Shown here: piece after piece, positions 25,026 to 34,631 of the stretch
How the letters are laid out: every line of letters begins with the position of its first letter
Position numbering within the stretch: the first letter of the stretch is position 1
Assembly (NCBI RefSeq): GCF_014127285.1
Contig: NZ_CP059901.1
Coordinates: 1,302,001 to 1,366,000 of the forward strand
Direction: 5' to 3'
From: Mumia sp. ZJ1417
GTDB lineage: Bacteria > Actinomycetota > Actinomycetes > Propionibacteriales > Nocardioidaceae
Length of the DNA: 64,000 nucleotides
Program-made: the position numbers and the translations under genes
The notes under the pieces: generated by a model
The model's database searches: none
Seen by the model: only the letters and a program-made list of their open reading frames with translations
What the model was told of the DNA's origin: nothing

Positions 25026-26519
25026 ATGGCAGTCCCGACGTTCGTCGACAAGGTGACCCTGCACGTCAAGGGCGGTGACGGCGGCAACGGCATCGCCTCG
25101 GTGCACCGCGAGAAGTTCAAGCCGCTCGGCGGCCCCGACGGAGGCAACGGAGGCCACGGCGGCGACGTCGTCCTGCGGGTCTCTCCTGACGTGACCACGC
25201 TGGTCGACTACTACCACGAGCCCCACCGCCGAGGCGGCAAGGGAACCCACGGCAGCGGCGGCAACCGCAACGGCGGGCAGGGCGACGACCTGGTGCTCCC
25301 GGTGCCGGAGGGCACCGTCGTTCGAGGCGCCGATGGCGAGCTCCTCGCCGACCTCGTCGGCCAGGGCACCGAGCTCGTCGTCGCGCAGGGCGGACGGGGC
25401 GGCCTCGGCAACGCGGCGCTCGCCTCGAGCAAGCGCAAGGCTCCGGGGTTCGCGCTCAAGGGCGAGCCGGGAGACGAGCGCTCGATCACCCTCGAGCTCA
25501 AGGTCGTCGCCGACATCGGCCTCGTCGGATTCCCCAGCGCGGGCAAGTCCAGCCTGATCGCGGCGCTGTCGCGCGCCCGTCCCAAGATCGCCGACTATCC
25601 GTTCACGACGCTCGTCCCGAACCTCGGGGTGGTCGTGGCGGGTGACACCACGTACACGGTCGCCGACGTCCCCGGCCTCATCGAGGGCGCGGCCGACGGC
25701 CGCGGCCTGGGCCACGACTTCCTGCGGCACGTGGAGCGGTGCGCGGCGCTCGTGCACGTCATCGACTGTGCGACCATCGAGCCCGGTCGCGATCCGCTGA
25801 CCGACCTCGACGTCATCGAGGGCGAGCTCAGCGCGTACGGCGGCCTCGACGACCGGCCGCGACTGGTCGCCCTCAACAAGGTCGACGTCCCCGACGCCAA
25901 GACGATCGCCGAGTTCGTCCGGGGCGAGCTGGAGGAGCGTGGCCTGGAGGTCTTCGAGATCTCCGCGGCGAGCCACGAGGGCCTCAAGGCGCTGTCGTAC
26001 GCGATGGCAGAGGTCGTCGCGTCGTCCCGCAAGGCCACCACGCCGGCTCCGGCCACACGGACGATCCTGCAGCCTCGCTCGGCTGACGGCGGCGACGACT
26101 TCACCATCACTCATAAGGGCGGTCAGTGGATCGTCCGCGGCGAGAAGCCCGAGCGGTGGGTGCGCCAGACCGACTTCACCAACGACGAGGCCGTCGGATT
26201 CCTCGCCGACCGCCTGAACCGGCTCGGTGTCGAGACGCGGCTGCTCGCGATGGGAGCCGAGGCCGGCGACGATGTCGTCATCGGCAGCGTCGACGATGCC
26301 GTGGTGTTCGACTTCGACCCGCAGATCAGTGCCGGGGCCGAGCTGCTCGGCTCGCGTCGCGGCGAGGACGACCGACTCATCGAGAACCATCGCCGTACCA
26401 ACAAGCAGCGCCGCGACGACCTCGCCCGCAAGCGCGAGTTCGAGCAGACGGCGCGCGAGGTCCGCGAGGGGGACAGGGTCGTCCCCGACAACCTGTGGTC
26501 GGAGGACGACGAGGAGTGA
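25026..26519 (+). CDS. obgE: Obg-family GTPase
   Basis: A 497-residue ribosome-assembly and stress GTPase. An N-terminal glycine-rich Obg fold ([22 protein letters not shown]) is followed by the G domain with G1 [10 protein letters not shown], switch [23 protein letters not shown] and NKVDVPD, then the OCT domain and a long basic/acidic tail. An in-frame GTG at 25017 lies within the ribosome-binding site GAGGAGG (25011-25017); the ATG at 25026, 8 nt beyond that site, is the better start. It has its own upstream region after the rpmA terminator. Confidence 0.95.
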   Translation: MAVPTFVDKVTLHVKGGDGGNGIASVHREKFKPLGGPDGGNGGHGGDVVLRVSPDVTTLVDYYHEPHRRGGKGTHGSGGNRNGGQGDDLVLPVPEGTVVRGADGELLADLVGQGTELVVAQGGRGGLGNAALASSKRKAPGFALKGEPGDERSITLELKVVADIGLVGFPSAGKSSLIAALSRARPKIADYPFTTLVPNLGVVVAGDTTYTVADVPGLIEGAADGRGLGHDFLRHVERCAALVHVIDCATIEPGRDPLTDLDVIEGELSAYGGLDDRPRLVALNKVDVPDAKTIAEFVRGELEERGLEVFEISAASHEGLKALSYAMAEVVASSRKATTPAPATRTILQPRSADGGDDFTITHKGGQWIVRGEKPERWVRQTDFTNDEAVGFLADRLNRLGVETRLLAMGAEAGDDVVIGSVDDAVVFDFDPQISAGAELLGSRRGEDDRLIENHRRTNKQRRDDLARKREFEQTAREVREGDRVVPDNLWSEDDEE

Positions 26520-26543
26520 GGCAGGCATTGTGGGGGTGACGTC

Positions 26544-27629
26544 GTGAGGATCGTCGTCAAGGTCGGCTCGTCGTCGCTCAGCTCGGCGGACGGGGGGCTC
26601 GACCTGTCACGCTTGCACACGCTCGTCGACGCGCTCGCTGCCGCCCGCGAGCGGGGCGACGAGGTCGTGCTCGTGAGCTCCGGCGCTATCGCGTCAGGGC
26701 TGAGGCCTCTCGGCCTTCCCGCGCGCCCACGCGACCTCGCGACCCAGCAGGCGGCGGCGAGCGTGGGGCAGGGGCTGCTGGTGGCGCGCTACACCGAACG
26801 GTTCGCGCGCCACGACCTCGTCGTCGGCCAGGTGCTGCTGACCGTGGACGACGTCGTCCGCCGCACCCACTACCGCAACGCCTACCGGACACTGGCCCGC
26901 CTGCTGGACCTCGGCGTCGTGCCCGTCGTCAACGAGAACGACACGGTCGCCACAGGTGAGATCCGCTTCGGCGACAACGACCGGCTGGCGGCGCTCGTCG
27001 CCCACCTCGTCCACGCCGACCGGCTCGTGCTGCTCTCGGACGTCGACGGACTGTACGACGGCAACCCGACGCTTCCGGGGACGTCCTTGATCCCCGATGT
27101 CCGCAGCGACGGTGACCTGGAGGGCCTCGACCTCGCCAAGCCGAGCCAGTCCAAGGTCGGTACGGGCGGGATGGTGACCAAGGTCGAGGCCGCCCGCATC
27201 GCCACGGGAGCCGGCATCCCCGTGGTGCTCACGAGTGCGGCGCAGGTGGGAGAGGCGCTCGAGGGCAAGCCGGTCGGCACGACCTTCCACCCGACCGGTC
27301 GCCGGCGGCCCACCCGCCTGCTCTGGCTCGCCCATGCGACCACGGGCAAGGGCACTCTGGTGCTCGACGCGGGTGCCGTGCGCGCGCTGGTCGAGCGCCG
27401 GGCATCGCTCTTGCCCGCCGGTGTGGTCGGGGTCCAGGGTGCCTTCGACTCCGGTGACCCGGTCGACCTCGCGGCCGAGGACGGCACGGTCGTCGCCAGA
27501 GGTTTGGTGAACTACGACGCCTCGGAGCTGCCGCGGATGATCGGTCGCTCGACTCACGACCTGGCCGCCGAGCTGGGTGCCGAGTACGAGCGCGAACTGG
27601 TGCACCGCGACGACCTCGTCGTGCTCTGA
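26544..27629 (+). CDS. proB: Glutamate 5-kinase
   Basis: A 361-residue enzyme for the first step of proline synthesis, ATP-dependent phosphorylation of glutamate. The amino-acid-kinase domain starts VRIVVKVGSSSLSS (GTG start) and contains VNENDTVATGEIRFGDNDRLAA and KVGTGGMVTKVEAARIA. The C-terminal PUA domain (RASLLPAGVVGVQGAFDSGD) is present. Proline feedback sites are expected but were not checked. It lies 24 bp after obgE, the standard order; its partner proA is separated by one small gene. Confidence 0.96.
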   Translation: MRIVVKVGSSSLSSADGGLDLSRLHTLVDALAAARERGDEVVLVSSGAIASGLRPLGLPARPRDLATQQAAASVGQGLLVARYTERFARHDLVVGQVLLTVDDVVRRTHYRNAYRTLARLLDLGVVPVVNENDTVATGEIRFGDNDRLAALVAHLVHADRLVLLSDVDGLYDGNPTLPGTSLIPDVRSDGDLEGLDLAKPSQSKVGTGGMVTKVEAARIATGAGIPVVLTSAAQVGEALEGKPVGTTFHPTGRRRPTRLLWLAHATTGKGTLVLDAGAVRALVERRASLLPAGVVGVQGAFDSGDPVDLAAEDGTVVARGLVNYDASELPRMIGRSTHDLAAELGAEYERELVHRDDLVVL

Positions 27630-27710
27630 GCCAATCCTCGTAACTTCATCACGTGCCGAACACCTGCCGGATAGGGTGTTCCGCGGACATCCAAAGCCGA
27701 GGGAGGGCTC

Positions 27711-28073
27711 GTGGTCGGCCAGCACAAGCTGTGGCACGTCGCACTGACAGTGGCGGGGGCACCGCACGACGACGACGCCGTACGGACGGCGATGCTGCGC
27801 CTGCGTGACGAGCACGCTTTCCTCCACTCGCTGCGCTACGACGTCGACCGAGCCGAGATCTGCTACTGGGAGCAGGCGAGCGAGATGCTCGACGTCGCGG
27901 CCATGGCGATGCGCGTGTGGGGGGAGCACCGTGGCTCCGCCGGGCTGCCGCGGTGGGACGTGGTCGGGCTCGAGGTGCTCGACCAGCCGACGTACCACCT
28001 ACGGACGCCCATGGGCGAGACGTTCGACGACCCCGACGCGGGGATGGTCGCCCCGACTCCGGTCCACTTCTGA
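27711..28073 (+). CDS. Conserved hypothetical protein between proB and proA
   Basis: A 120-residue soluble protein with a GTG start and ribosome-binding site AGGGAGG. It begins [16 protein letters not shown] and alternates predicted strands and helices ([22 protein letters not shown]). I do not recognise a domain with known function. A protein of this type between proB and proA appears to be a regular actinobacterial neighbour, but that is recollection, not a search. The gap before it (27630-27710) contains a 7-bp inverted repeat (27658-27664 with 27675-27681). proA begins 17 bp after its stop. Confidence 0.7.
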   Translation: MVGQHKLWHVALTVAGAPHDDDAVRTAMLRLRDEHAFLHSLRYDVDRAEICYWEQASEMLDVAAMAMRVWGEHRGSAGLPRWDVVGLEVLDQPTYHLRTPMGETFDDPDAGMVAPTPVHF

Positions 28074-28078
28074 GTCAC

Positions 28079-28084
28079 TATCCT
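28079..28084 (+). promoter_or_regulatory. Putative -10 element of leaderless proA promoter
   Basis: TATCCT lies 6 nt before the GTG at 28091 with no Shine-Dalgarno sequence between, supporting that start and a leaderless transcript. Confidence 0.45.
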
Positions 28085-28090
28085 GAAGTC

Positions 28091-29350
28091 GTGAGCCACG
28101 ACCTCGAATCCCACGTCCACGCCGCCGCCCGGTCGGCCCGCGCAGCAGCCCTCGATCTGCGTGCGGTCCCACGCGCGGCCAAGGACGCGGCCCTCCACGC
28201 GATGGCCGACGCGCTCGTCGCGCACACCGACGAGATCCTCGCTGCCAACGCGACGGACGTGGAGAAGGGGCGCGCCTCTGGGCTCGGCGAGCACCTCATC
28301 GACCGGTTGCGTCTCGATGCCGATCGTGTCGCCGCGATGGCACAGGGCACCCGCGACATCGCGGCACTTCCCGACCCGGTCGGTGAGGTCGTCCGGGGAT
28401 CGACGCTGGCCAACGGGCTCCAGCTTCGCCAGGTACGGGTGCCGATCGGTGTCATCGGGATGATCTACGAGGGTCGCCCGAACGTGACCGCTGACGCGGC
28501 CGCGATCTGCCTGAAGGCGGGCAATGCGGTGCTGCTGCGCGGCTCCGGCTCGGCAGCGGCCTCGAACGCTGCGATCACGGCGATCCTCCGTGACGCGGTC
28601 GCCTCCGCGGGGCTGCCGGCTGATGCGATTTCGGCGATCGACCCGTCCGACCGCTCGAGCTCGACGGCGCTCCTTCGGGCACGTGGACTCGTCGACCTCG
28701 TGATCCCGCGAGGGGGAGCGGGCCTGATCCAGACGGTCGTCCGGGAGTCCCTGGTGCCGGTGATCGAGACGGGGACCGGCAACGTCCACGTCTACGTCGA
28801 TGCCGAGGCCGACCTCGACATGGCGCTCGAGATCGTCGTCAACGCCAAGACGCAGCGCACGAGCGTCTGCAACGCGGCGGAGTCGCTCCTGGTGCACAAG
28901 GCGGTCGCCGACGAGTTCTTGCCGAGGGTCGTCGCCGCCCTTCTGGAGCGGGAGGTCACCATCCACGGCGATGCCGCGTTCCTCGCGGCCGACGAGGCGG
29001 TCGTGACGGCGACGGACGACGACTACGCGACCGAATACCTCTCGCTCGACATCGCGGCCCGCGTCGTCGACTCGTTCGAGGATGCGGTCGCCCACATCCG
29101 GACGTACTCGTCGGGCCACACCGAGGCGATCGTCACGCGCTCGCTGGCGACGGCCCAGCGGTTCACCGCGGCGGTGGACGCCGCCGCGATCATGATCAAC
29201 GCGTCCACGCGCTTCACGGACGGCGGTGAGCTGGGCATGGGTGCCGAGATCGGCATCTCCACCCAGAAGCTCCACGCGCGGGGCCCGATGGGTCTGCCCG
29301 AGATGACCACGACCACCTTCGTCGTCACAGGTGACGGCCACGTGCGCTGA
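28091..29350 (+). CDS. proA: Glutamate-5-semialdehyde dehydrogenase (gamma-glutamyl phosphate reductase)
   Basis: A 419-residue NADPH-dependent enzyme reducing gamma-glutamyl phosphate, the second step of proline synthesis. [19 protein letters not shown] and the catalytic cysteine in RTSVCNAAE (Cys260) are intact, as is the C-terminal [27 protein letters not shown]. The frame is open 174 bp further upstream inside the hypothetical gene, but the GTG at 28091 gives the family N-terminus and has a -10-like box just before it. Confidence 0.96.
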   Translation: MSHDLESHVHAAARSARAAALDLRAVPRAAKDAALHAMADALVAHTDEILAANATDVEKGRASGLGEHLIDRLRLDADRVAAMAQGTRDIAALPDPVGEVVRGSTLANGLQLRQVRVPIGVIGMIYEGRPNVTADAAAICLKAGNAVLLRGSGSAAASNAAITAILRDAVASAGLPADAISAIDPSDRSSSTALLRARGLVDLVIPRGGAGLIQTVVRESLVPVIETGTGNVHVYVDAEADLDMALEIVVNAKTQRTSVCNAAESLLVHKAVADEFLPRVVAALLEREVTIHGDAAFLAADEAVVTATDDDYATEYLSLDIAARVVDSFEDAVAHIRTYSSGHTEAIVTRSLATAQRFTAAVDAAAIMINASTRFTDGGELGMGAEIGISTQKLHARGPMGLPEMTTTTFVVTGDGHVR

Positions 29351-29387
29351 GCCCGGGGTCGTTCGTACGCGCAGCAGGCTCGGACGG

Positions 29388-29393
29388 TAGATT
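29388..29393 (+). promoter_or_regulatory. Putative -10 element before the small membrane protein-nadD operon
   Basis: TAGATT lies 7 nt before the ATG at 29401 with no ribosome-binding site, again the leaderless pattern. Confidence 0.45.
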
Positions 29394-29400
29394 GGCGCTC

Positions 29401-29559
29401 ATGTCGTTCACCGGATCCGTCTTCACCGACCTCCTGGCGCAGAGCGCCGAGCAGGAGGAAGCCCTGTCGCCGTACGTCGTCAGCGGTGCGGTGCTCCTTC
29501 TCTTCGTCCTCCTCCTCGTCGGGCTCTTCGCCTTCGGCAAGGGGCGCGAGCACTCCTGA
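29401..29559 (+). CDS. Small single-pass membrane protein upstream of nadD
   Basis: A 52-residue protein, easily missed for its size. An acidic N-terminal half ([13 protein letters not shown]) precedes one very hydrophobic helix (about residues 23-45, [20 protein letters not shown]) and a short basic end (GKGREHS), so the C-terminus should face the cytoplasm. Its TGA overlaps the nadD ATG (TGATG), indicating coupled translation, and a -10-like box lies 7 nt before its ATG. I cannot name a family. Coding use is like its neighbours. Confidence 0.7.
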   Translation: MSFTGSVFTDLLAQSAEQEEALSPYVVSGAVLLLFVLLLVGLFAFGKGREHS

Positions 29560-30233
29560 TGAGCCTGCCGCTCGAGGCCGGCCGGCGCCCCCGCGTGGGG
29601 GTGATGGGTGGGACGTTCGACCCCATCCATCACGGTCACCTCGTGGCGGGATCGGAGGTCCAGTCGTGGTTCGGACTCGACGAGGTCGTGTTCGTCCCGA
29701 CGGGTGAGCCGTGGCAGAAGGCCGACCGCAAGGTCTCGCCCGGCGAGGACCGCTACTTGATGACGGTCATCGCCACCGCCTCCAACCCGAAGTTCTGGGT
29801 GAGTCGTGTCGACATCGACCGCTCGGGGCCGACGTACACGATCGACACCCTGCGCGACCTCCGCGCCCACTACGGCGGCGAGGTCGACCTCTACTTCATC
29901 ACCGGCGCCGACGCCCTCGCGCAGATCCTCACCTGGCGCGACACCGAGGAGATGTTTGACCTCGCGCACTTCGTGGGGTGCACCCGTCCTGGGCACGTCA
30001 TCGACATGAAGACGCTCGACGCCCTGCCCAAGGACCGGGTCACCATCGTCGAGATCCCCGCTCTGGCGATCTCCTCGACCGACTGCCGGGAGCGGGTCGG
30101 TGGGGGCGAGCCCGTCTGGTATCTGGTCCCTGACGGCGTCGTCCAGTACATCGCCAAGCACCGCCTCTACGTGGACGCCACCGGGGCGACCACTCCTCGC
30201 AAATCTCACCACCCGAACGGGAGACAGCCGTGA
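29559..30233 (+). CDS. nadD: Nicotinate-nucleotide adenylyltransferase
   Basis: A 224-residue nucleotidyl transferase that joins nicotinate mononucleotide and ATP to deamido-NAD. It shows the [13 protein letters not shown] motif with its HxGH signature, the [10 protein letters not shown] substrate loop and the C-terminal [21 protein letters not shown] segment matching the ISSTxIR motif. It starts in the stop codon of the small membrane protein and its own stop overlaps rsfS by 4 bp. The nadD-rsfS-phosphatase order is conserved in actinobacteria. Confidence 0.95.
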   Translation: MSLPLEAGRRPRVGVMGGTFDPIHHGHLVAGSEVQSWFGLDEVVFVPTGEPWQKADRKVSPGEDRYLMTVIATASNPKFWVSRVDIDRSGPTYTIDTLRDLRAHYGGEVDLYFITGADALAQILTWRDTEEMFDLAHFVGCTRPGHVIDMKTLDALPKDRVTIVEIPALAISSTDCRERVGGGEPVWYLVPDGVVQYIAKHRLYVDATGATTPRKSHHPNGRQP

Positions 30234-30691
30234 CCGCATCGCCGCGTGCGCTGGAGCTGACGCAGGTGGCGGCAGCTGCCGCCGCCGACAAGCTCGCGCA
30301 CGAGATCATCGCCTTCGACGTTTCTGAGCACCTCGTCATCACCGACGTGTTCGTGATCGCGTCGGCGTCCAACGACCGCCAGGTGCGTGCGGTGGTCGAC
30401 GCCGTGCAGGAGAAGCTGCTCGAGCACGGCGCGAAGGTCGTCCGTCGTGAGGGCGAGCGTGAGGGGCGCTGGGTCCTGCTCGACTACGCCGACATCGTGG
30501 TGCACGTCCAGCACGACGAAGACCGCTCGTTCTACGCGCTCGAGCGGCTATGGGGCGACTGCCCGGCGATCCCGCTGTCCGGCCTCGGCGATGCCGCCGG
30601 CAAGGCACCTGCGACGTCGCAGGCCGTACGAGAGGGCGAGGACACCGACGGCGTGCCGTTGGCCGGCGAGCCGCCGGTCGCCGACGCATGA
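30230..30691 (+). CDS. rsfS: Ribosome silencing factor RsfS
   Basis: A 153-residue protein with the RsfS/DUF143 core: [49 protein letters not shown], then [22 protein letters not shown]. It binds L14 on the 50S subunit and blocks joining with 30S when nutrients are short. The C-terminus has an extra acidic tail of about 35 residues beyond the core. The GTG start overlaps the nadD stop (GTGA), and the stop overlaps the phosphatase ATG. Confidence 0.95.
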   Translation: MTASPRALELTQVAAAAAADKLAHEIIAFDVSEHLVITDVFVIASASNDRQVRAVVDAVQEKLLEHGAKVVRREGEREGRWVLLDYADIVVHVQHDEDRSFYALERLWGDCPAIPLSGLGDAAGKAPATSQAVREGEDTDGVPLAGEPPVADA

Positions 30692-31389
30692 GTCGGCGGG
30701 TCATCGTCTGGCGCCACGGTCAGACCGACTGGAACCTCGCAGGTCGCCTGCAGGGCCAGACGGACACGATGCTCAACGCGACCGGGCGCGCGCAGGCCGC
30801 AGAGATGGCGTCGCGGCTTGCCGTGCTCAACCCGACGCGCATCGTCAGCTCGGACCTGCAGCGGGCGAGCGCGACCGCCGCGGCGCTCTCGAGGATCGTC
30901 GACGTGCCTGTGGAGACCGACGTCCGGCTCCGCGAGGTCGCCTTCGGCGAACGTGAGGGGCTGACGCGCCACGAGATCCACGCGCGCTACCCCGACCTCG
31001 AGGCGCGTTTCCGACGCGGCGAGGAGATCGTGTCGCCCGGTGGCGAGTCGCACGCCGACGCGGCCGAGCGGTTCGGCGCAGCGCTGCGCGAGCTGATCGC
31101 CGTCATGGACAAGGACGAGACGGTGGTCGTCGTCGCCCACGGCGCCGTCATCCGGGTCGGCGTGTGTGCCTTCGTGGGTCTCCCGCAGGAGCACTGGCGC
31201 TCGTTCGGCGGCTTCAGCAACGGCTGCTGGGCGGTGCTCCAGGAGGGCTTCGGGCGGTGGCAGGTCACCGAGTGGAACGCCGGCAACCTCCCGGTCCCGG
31301 AGATGAGCGACGACGCCGATGCCTCGGACGACGGGGCTCGTACCCGGGAGGGGGACCCCGATTTCGGTTCCCGTGGAGCGACCCGCTAA
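30688..31389 (+). CDS. Histidine phosphatase family protein (phosphoglycerate-mutase-like)
   Basis: A 233-residue protein with the phosphohistidine motif WRHGQTDWN near the N-terminus, SSDLQRASATA, and the second catalytic histidine in VVVVAHGAVIRVGV. Actinobacterial proteins in this slot after rsfS include glucosyl-3-phosphoglycerate phosphatase (GpgP) and broad acid phosphatases; sequence alone does not choose between them. The acidic C-terminal tail (about residues 205-233) looks disordered. The ATG overlaps the rsfS stop. Confidence 0.9.
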   Translation: MSRRVIVWRHGQTDWNLAGRLQGQTDTMLNATGRAQAAEMASRLAVLNPTRIVSSDLQRASATAAALSRIVDVPVETDVRLREVAFGEREGLTRHEIHARYPDLEARFRRGEEIVSPGGESHADAAERFGAALRELIAVMDKDETVVVVAHGAVIRVGVCAFVGLPQEHWRSFGGFSNGCWAVLQEGFGRWQVTEWNAGNLPVPEMSDDADASDDGARTREGDPDFGSRGATR

Positions 31390-31426
31390 GATCGAGTCTG
31401 CTCGCTGAGTGAAAAACTGCTCAGCG
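31387..31426 (+). promoter_or_regulatory. Possible tRNA-Ala promoter and 5' leader hairpin
   Basis: TAAGAT (31387-31392), overlapping the phosphatase stop, may be a -10 box. A 7-bp inverted repeat (CGCTGAG 31403-31409, CTCAGCG 31420-31426) lies in the 5' leader, ending one base before the mature tRNA. No good -35 is visible. Confidence 0.35.
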
Positions 31427-31427
31427 C

Positions 31428-31500
31428 GGGGCTATGGCGCAGTTGGTAGCGCGCTTCCATGGCATGGAAGAGGTCCGGGGTTCGAATCCCCGTAGCTCCA
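31428..31500 (+). tRNA. tRNA-Ala(GGC)
   Basis: A 73-nt cloverleaf. The 7-bp acceptor stem GGGGCTA/TAGCTCC has one G-U pair. The D arm lies in GCGCAGTTGGTAGCGC. The anticodon stem CTTCC/GGAAG closes loop ATGGCAT with anticodon GGC, and the T arm is CGGGG-TTCGAAT-CCCCG. The discriminator is A. The 3' CCA is not encoded (A is followed by CCG). It reads the alanine codon GCC, the favoured one in high-GC genomes. Confidence 0.97.
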
Positions 31501-31509
31501 CCGATCACA

Positions 31510-31552
31510 GACCCTGTCCGCCAGACACCGGCGGACAGGGTCTTGTCGTTTC
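31510..31552 (+). terminator. Rho-independent terminator after tRNA-Ala
   Basis: A perfect 13-bp stem (31510-31522 with 31530-31542) closes a 7-nt loop, followed by a T-rich run (TTGTCGTTT). It sits 9 nt after the tRNA and ends the nadD-to-tRNA segment. From 31553 to 31709 I see no gene, only the promoter listed next. Confidence 0.9.
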
Positions 31553-31697
31553 TGCCTCGATCCTCCCTCCGAGCCGAACAAAGTGCACCCTCGCGGGCGA
31601 GGTGATCGGCGGCGCCTTGATGTCCAGCCCCACGGCGACGACGTGGCCGCAGTGGCGGACCTGCCTCCGTCACCCTTCGCGAAGAGCGGCTGAGTCG

Positions 31698-31703
31698 TAG
31701 AGT
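31698..31703 (+). promoter_or_regulatory. Putative -10 element upstream of metallo-hydrolase gene
   Basis: TAGAGT lies 6 nt before the GTG at 31710 and no Shine-Dalgarno sequence is visible, supporting a leaderless start. Confidence 0.45.
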
Positions 31704-31709
31704 GCGCAG

Positions 31710-32471
31710 GTGAGCGGGCTCGCGGTGACCTGGTGGGGGCACTCGACCACGACGGTCGAGCTGGGGGCGACCCGAGTGCTCACCGATCCTGTCTTTGTGG
31801 ACCGCTTCGTCCATCTGCGTCGCCACGCGACCTCGCCGACGGACGAGGCGACGGCCGCTGACCTCGTGCTGGTCTCGCACCTCCACATGGACCACTTCCA
31901 CCTGCCGTCGCTGCGCCGTCTCACCGCGGGCACGCCGGTCGTCGTCCCCGCCGGCAGTCGCGATCTCCTCGCCCGTACCGGGCTCGACGTCCTTGAGGCG
32001 AGCCCGGGGGACCGGCTCACCGTCGCCGGCGTGCGTGTCGAGGTGTCGGCGGCCGACCACCCCGCGACTCGCCATCGATGGTCGCGCAAGGCCGCGCAGC
32101 CCGTCGGGTTCCGGGTCGAGGGCGCGGGGCGGTCGCTGTGGTTTCCCGGCGACACGGGCCCGGCCACGGACGTCTCCGACGTGAGGCCGGTCGATCTCGC
32201 GCTCGTCCCGGTGGGCGGGTGGGGGCCGACGCTCGGCGACGATCACGTCGGCCCCGCCGACGCAGCAGACCTCGTACGACGCGTCGGCGCGCGGTGGGCG
32301 GTCCCCGTGCACTGGGGGACGTTCTGGCCACTCGGGATGGGACGGGTCGCGCCAGGTGTCCGCCGGCAGCTCTTCGAGACACCGGGCGAGCGGTTCCTCG
32401 ATGCCGTCGACGAGGACGAGGTGCGCGGCGTGCTCGCCGAGCACGGCCGCCGGATCGCGCTCGACCGCTGA
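31710..32471 (+). CDS. MBL-fold metallo-hydrolase (UlaG-like)
   Basis: A 253-residue cytosolic protein. It shows the metallo-beta-lactamase metal motif HLHMDH, an early strand WWGHSTTTVELGATRVLTDPVF, and later metal ligands in FPGDTGP and VPVHWGTFWP. This resembles the UlaG/N-acylphosphatidylethanolamine-phospholipase-like branch, which hydrolyses phosphoesters or lactones. The substrate is unknown. It starts at GTG 31710 and ends 46 bp before the large ATPase gene, on the same strand. Confidence 0.85.
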   Translation: MSGLAVTWWGHSTTTVELGATRVLTDPVFVDRFVHLRRHATSPTDEATAADLVLVSHLHMDHFHLPSLRRLTAGTPVVVPAGSRDLLARTGLDVLEASPGDRLTVAGVRVEVSAADHPATRHRWSRKAAQPVGFRVEGAGRSLWFPGDTGPATDVSDVRPVDLALVPVGGWGPTLGDDHVGPADAADLVRRVGARWAVPVHWGTFWPLGMGRVAPGVRRQLFETPGERFLDAVDEDEVRGVLAEHGRRIALDR

Positions 32472-32517
32472 CCGCTGATGGGCGGAGAACGCGGCTCGCC
32501 CGTGCGACGATGACGTC

Positions 32518-34584
32518 GTGACCGGTACGGCACGCGACCTGTTCGACCGCGCTCGTCGGCACGCACTGGTCGGTCGTGACGACGAGCTGGCGGCCCTGCG
32601 TGCCTTCCTGGACGACGACAGCCGGATGCTGGCGTACCTGCACGGACCCGGCGGGGTGGGCAAGTCCGTGCTGCTCGATGCGGTCGTCACGGACGCGATC
32701 ACCGCCGGGCGAACGGTCGTCAGCCTCGACTGCGCTGACCTGGACCCGGGATCTGTCGGGTTCAGGGAGCGGCTGAGCGAGGCGTGCGGGTTGACGGACG
32801 GCTCCGCGGGCGACCCCGAGTCCGTCCTCGCGATCGATCGCTTCGAGCTCGCCGAGCAGACGGCGGGCTGGTTCTGGCGCTCCTTCGTCCCCGCTCTTCC
32901 CGCGGGTGCGCACGTCCTCCTCGCGGGGCGGCGACCTCCTCCGGCCTCGTGGCGTACGGACCCTGCCTTCGCCGCGTACGGCCTAGTCGTCCCGGTCCGG
33001 AACCTCGACCCCGAGGCGGCCGCGGCACTGGTGCGGTCACGAGGCGTGAGCGACGAGGAGACCGCCGCGGGAGTGGTCCGTGACAGCCGGGGCCATCCGC
33101 TGGCGATCGTCGTCGCGACCGACGCGCGCACGGGCGCGAGCAGCGCGGCCGGCACGAGCCCGCTGCGCTCCGACCCGGACGTGACCGCAGCGCTCCTCGG
33201 CCGGTTCCTCGACGAGGGCGTCACCCCGCTCCAGCGGGCCGCGCTGCACGTCTGCGGCCACGCTCGACGGGTGGACCGAGGCATGCTGCGCGAGGTCCTC
33301 GCGCAGGACGACGGCGACGCGGACGGGTTGCTAGAGTGGCTTCGGGAACGCCCGTACGCGGAGTCGCACCCCGACGGTCTGACCCTCCACGAGGTCGTGC
33401 GCGACGCGCTCGACAGGGACCTCCGGTGGCGTGACCGAGACGCGTTCGTGGACCTCCACCGCCGGATCCGCGCTGTCATCGTGGAGCGGATGAGCCGGCC
33501 GGAGGGCGCGGACCAGGACCGCCTCGCCGCCGATCTCCTGCACCTTCACCGCGGGAACCCTGAGGCGCAGGACCTGTACGCGTTCGACGACCTGGGCGCA
33601 CTGATGGCGCGTCCGCTCGCGTCGGGCGATCTCGAGTGGGTCGTGGACGCGTTCGCCGCTGAGGCACGCGCGAGCGTGGCGGCGTACTGGCTGCGCGAGC
33701 AGCCCGAGGCGTGGACGGTGTTCGAGGACGCCACTGGCCGGCGCAGCGGCGTCTGCCTGGCCGTACGCCTCGACCGGGCTGCTCCCGACGTCGCGGACCA
33801 CGACGTCGTCACGGGCTGGGCGCTCGCCGCGCTCGCCCAGCGTCGTCCGCCCGAGCCGGGGGAGGCGGTGATCCATCAGATCGGGCTCGACGCCACGGCC
33901 CCCGGGCGCATCGGGCCCGTGTCCGACCAGGTGGCGGCGCAGTCGCTGCGAGGATGGCGTCTCAGGGACCTCGGTTGGGTCGTCGTGTCGAGCGCCCACG
34001 AGTCGGCCTGGGCGCCGGTGTGGACGTACATCGGCTTCGAACGGTTCGGTGCGTGCGAGGTCGACGGTCGCGAGGTGGGCGTGTGGGCGCGTGACTTCGC
34101 CCGCAGCCCGTACGAGGACTGGCTGGAAGGGCTGGGCGCTCGCGAACTCGACGACACCGGCGCCATCCCGCCCCCTGTCGCCCCCGCGGTGGCACTCTCG
34201 CGTGCCGACTTCCGCCACGCGGTGCGGGCACTCCTCAAGGACCTCACGGACGCCCCTCGGCTCCGAACCAACCCGCTCGTGGGCTCGCGCCTGGTCACGT
34301 CGGGTGAGGATCCGACGGCGACGCTCGTCGCGCGGGTCCGTGACGCCGTCGCGGTGCTCGCCCGGCGTCCACGCTCGGAGGTCGCCGTACGGGCGCTGGA
34401 CCGCACCTTCCTGCGGCCCGCCGGGTCCCAGGAGAGGGCGGCCGAGGTGCTGGGCCTGCCGTTCAGCACCTACCGCCGGCACCTCGCCGCTGGCATCGAC
34501 CGCCTCGACGAGATCCTGTGGGACTGGGAGCTGCACGGTCCGCCGAGCGGGCAGGAGCTGGACAGAGAACGGTCTGGAGAGTGA
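32518..34584 (+). CDS. Large P-loop ATPase with C-terminal helix-turn-helix (STAND-like regulator)
   Basis: A 688-residue soluble protein. After LVGRDDELAALRAFL comes Walker A GPGGVGKS (Lys49), a Walker-B-like strand (HVLLAGRRPP) and a winged-helix-like region (about residues 220-310, LHEVVRDALDRDLRWRDRDAF). Residues about 390-560 form a separate alpha/beta domain, possibly GNAT-like. The C-terminus (about residues 610-670, RTFLRPAGSQERAAEVLGLPFSTYRRHLAAGIDRLDE) reads as a sigma-region-4-like helix-turn-helix. It looks like a nucleotide-switched transcription regulator that senses a ligand through the middle domain. No family name is certain. The GTG start has no clear ribosome-binding site. 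The flavoprotein 47 bp downstream is a candidate target. Confidence 0.7.
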   Translation: MTGTARDLFDRARRHALVGRDDELAALRAFLDDDSRMLAYLHGPGGVGKSVLLDAVVTDAITAGRTVVSLDCADLDPGSVGFRERLSEACGLTDGSAGDPESVLAIDRFELAEQTAGWFWRSFVPALPAGAHVLLAGRRPPPASWRTDPAFAAYGLVVPVRNLDPEAAAALVRSRGVSDEETAAGVVRDSRGHPLAIVVATDARTGASSAAGTSPLRSDPDVTAALLGRFLDEGVTPLQRAALHVCGHARRVDRGMLREVLAQDDGDADGLLEWLRERPYAESHPDGLTLHEVVRDALDRDLRWRDRDAFVDLHRRIRAVIVERMSRPEGADQDRLAADLLHLHRGNPEAQDLYAFDDLGALMARPLASGDLEWVVDAFAAEARASVAAYWLREQPEAWTVFEDATGRRSGVCLAVRLDRAAPDVADHDVVTGWALAALAQRRPPEPGEAVIHQIGLDATAPGRIGPVSDQVAAQSLRGWRLRDLGWVVVSSAHESAWAPVWTYIGFERFGACEVDGREVGVWARDFARSPYEDWLEGLGARELDDTGAIPPPVAPAVALSRADFRHAVRALLKDLTDAPRLRTNPLVGSRLVTSGEDPTATLVARVRDAVAVLARRPRSEVAVRALDRTFLRPAGSQERAAEVLGLPFSTYRRHLAAGIDRLDEILWDWELHGPPSGQELDRERSGE

Positions 34585-34631
34585 GCACCTGACGGCCTGA
34601 GGCTGAGGAGGTCCGGATCCAGGAGGTTCCC

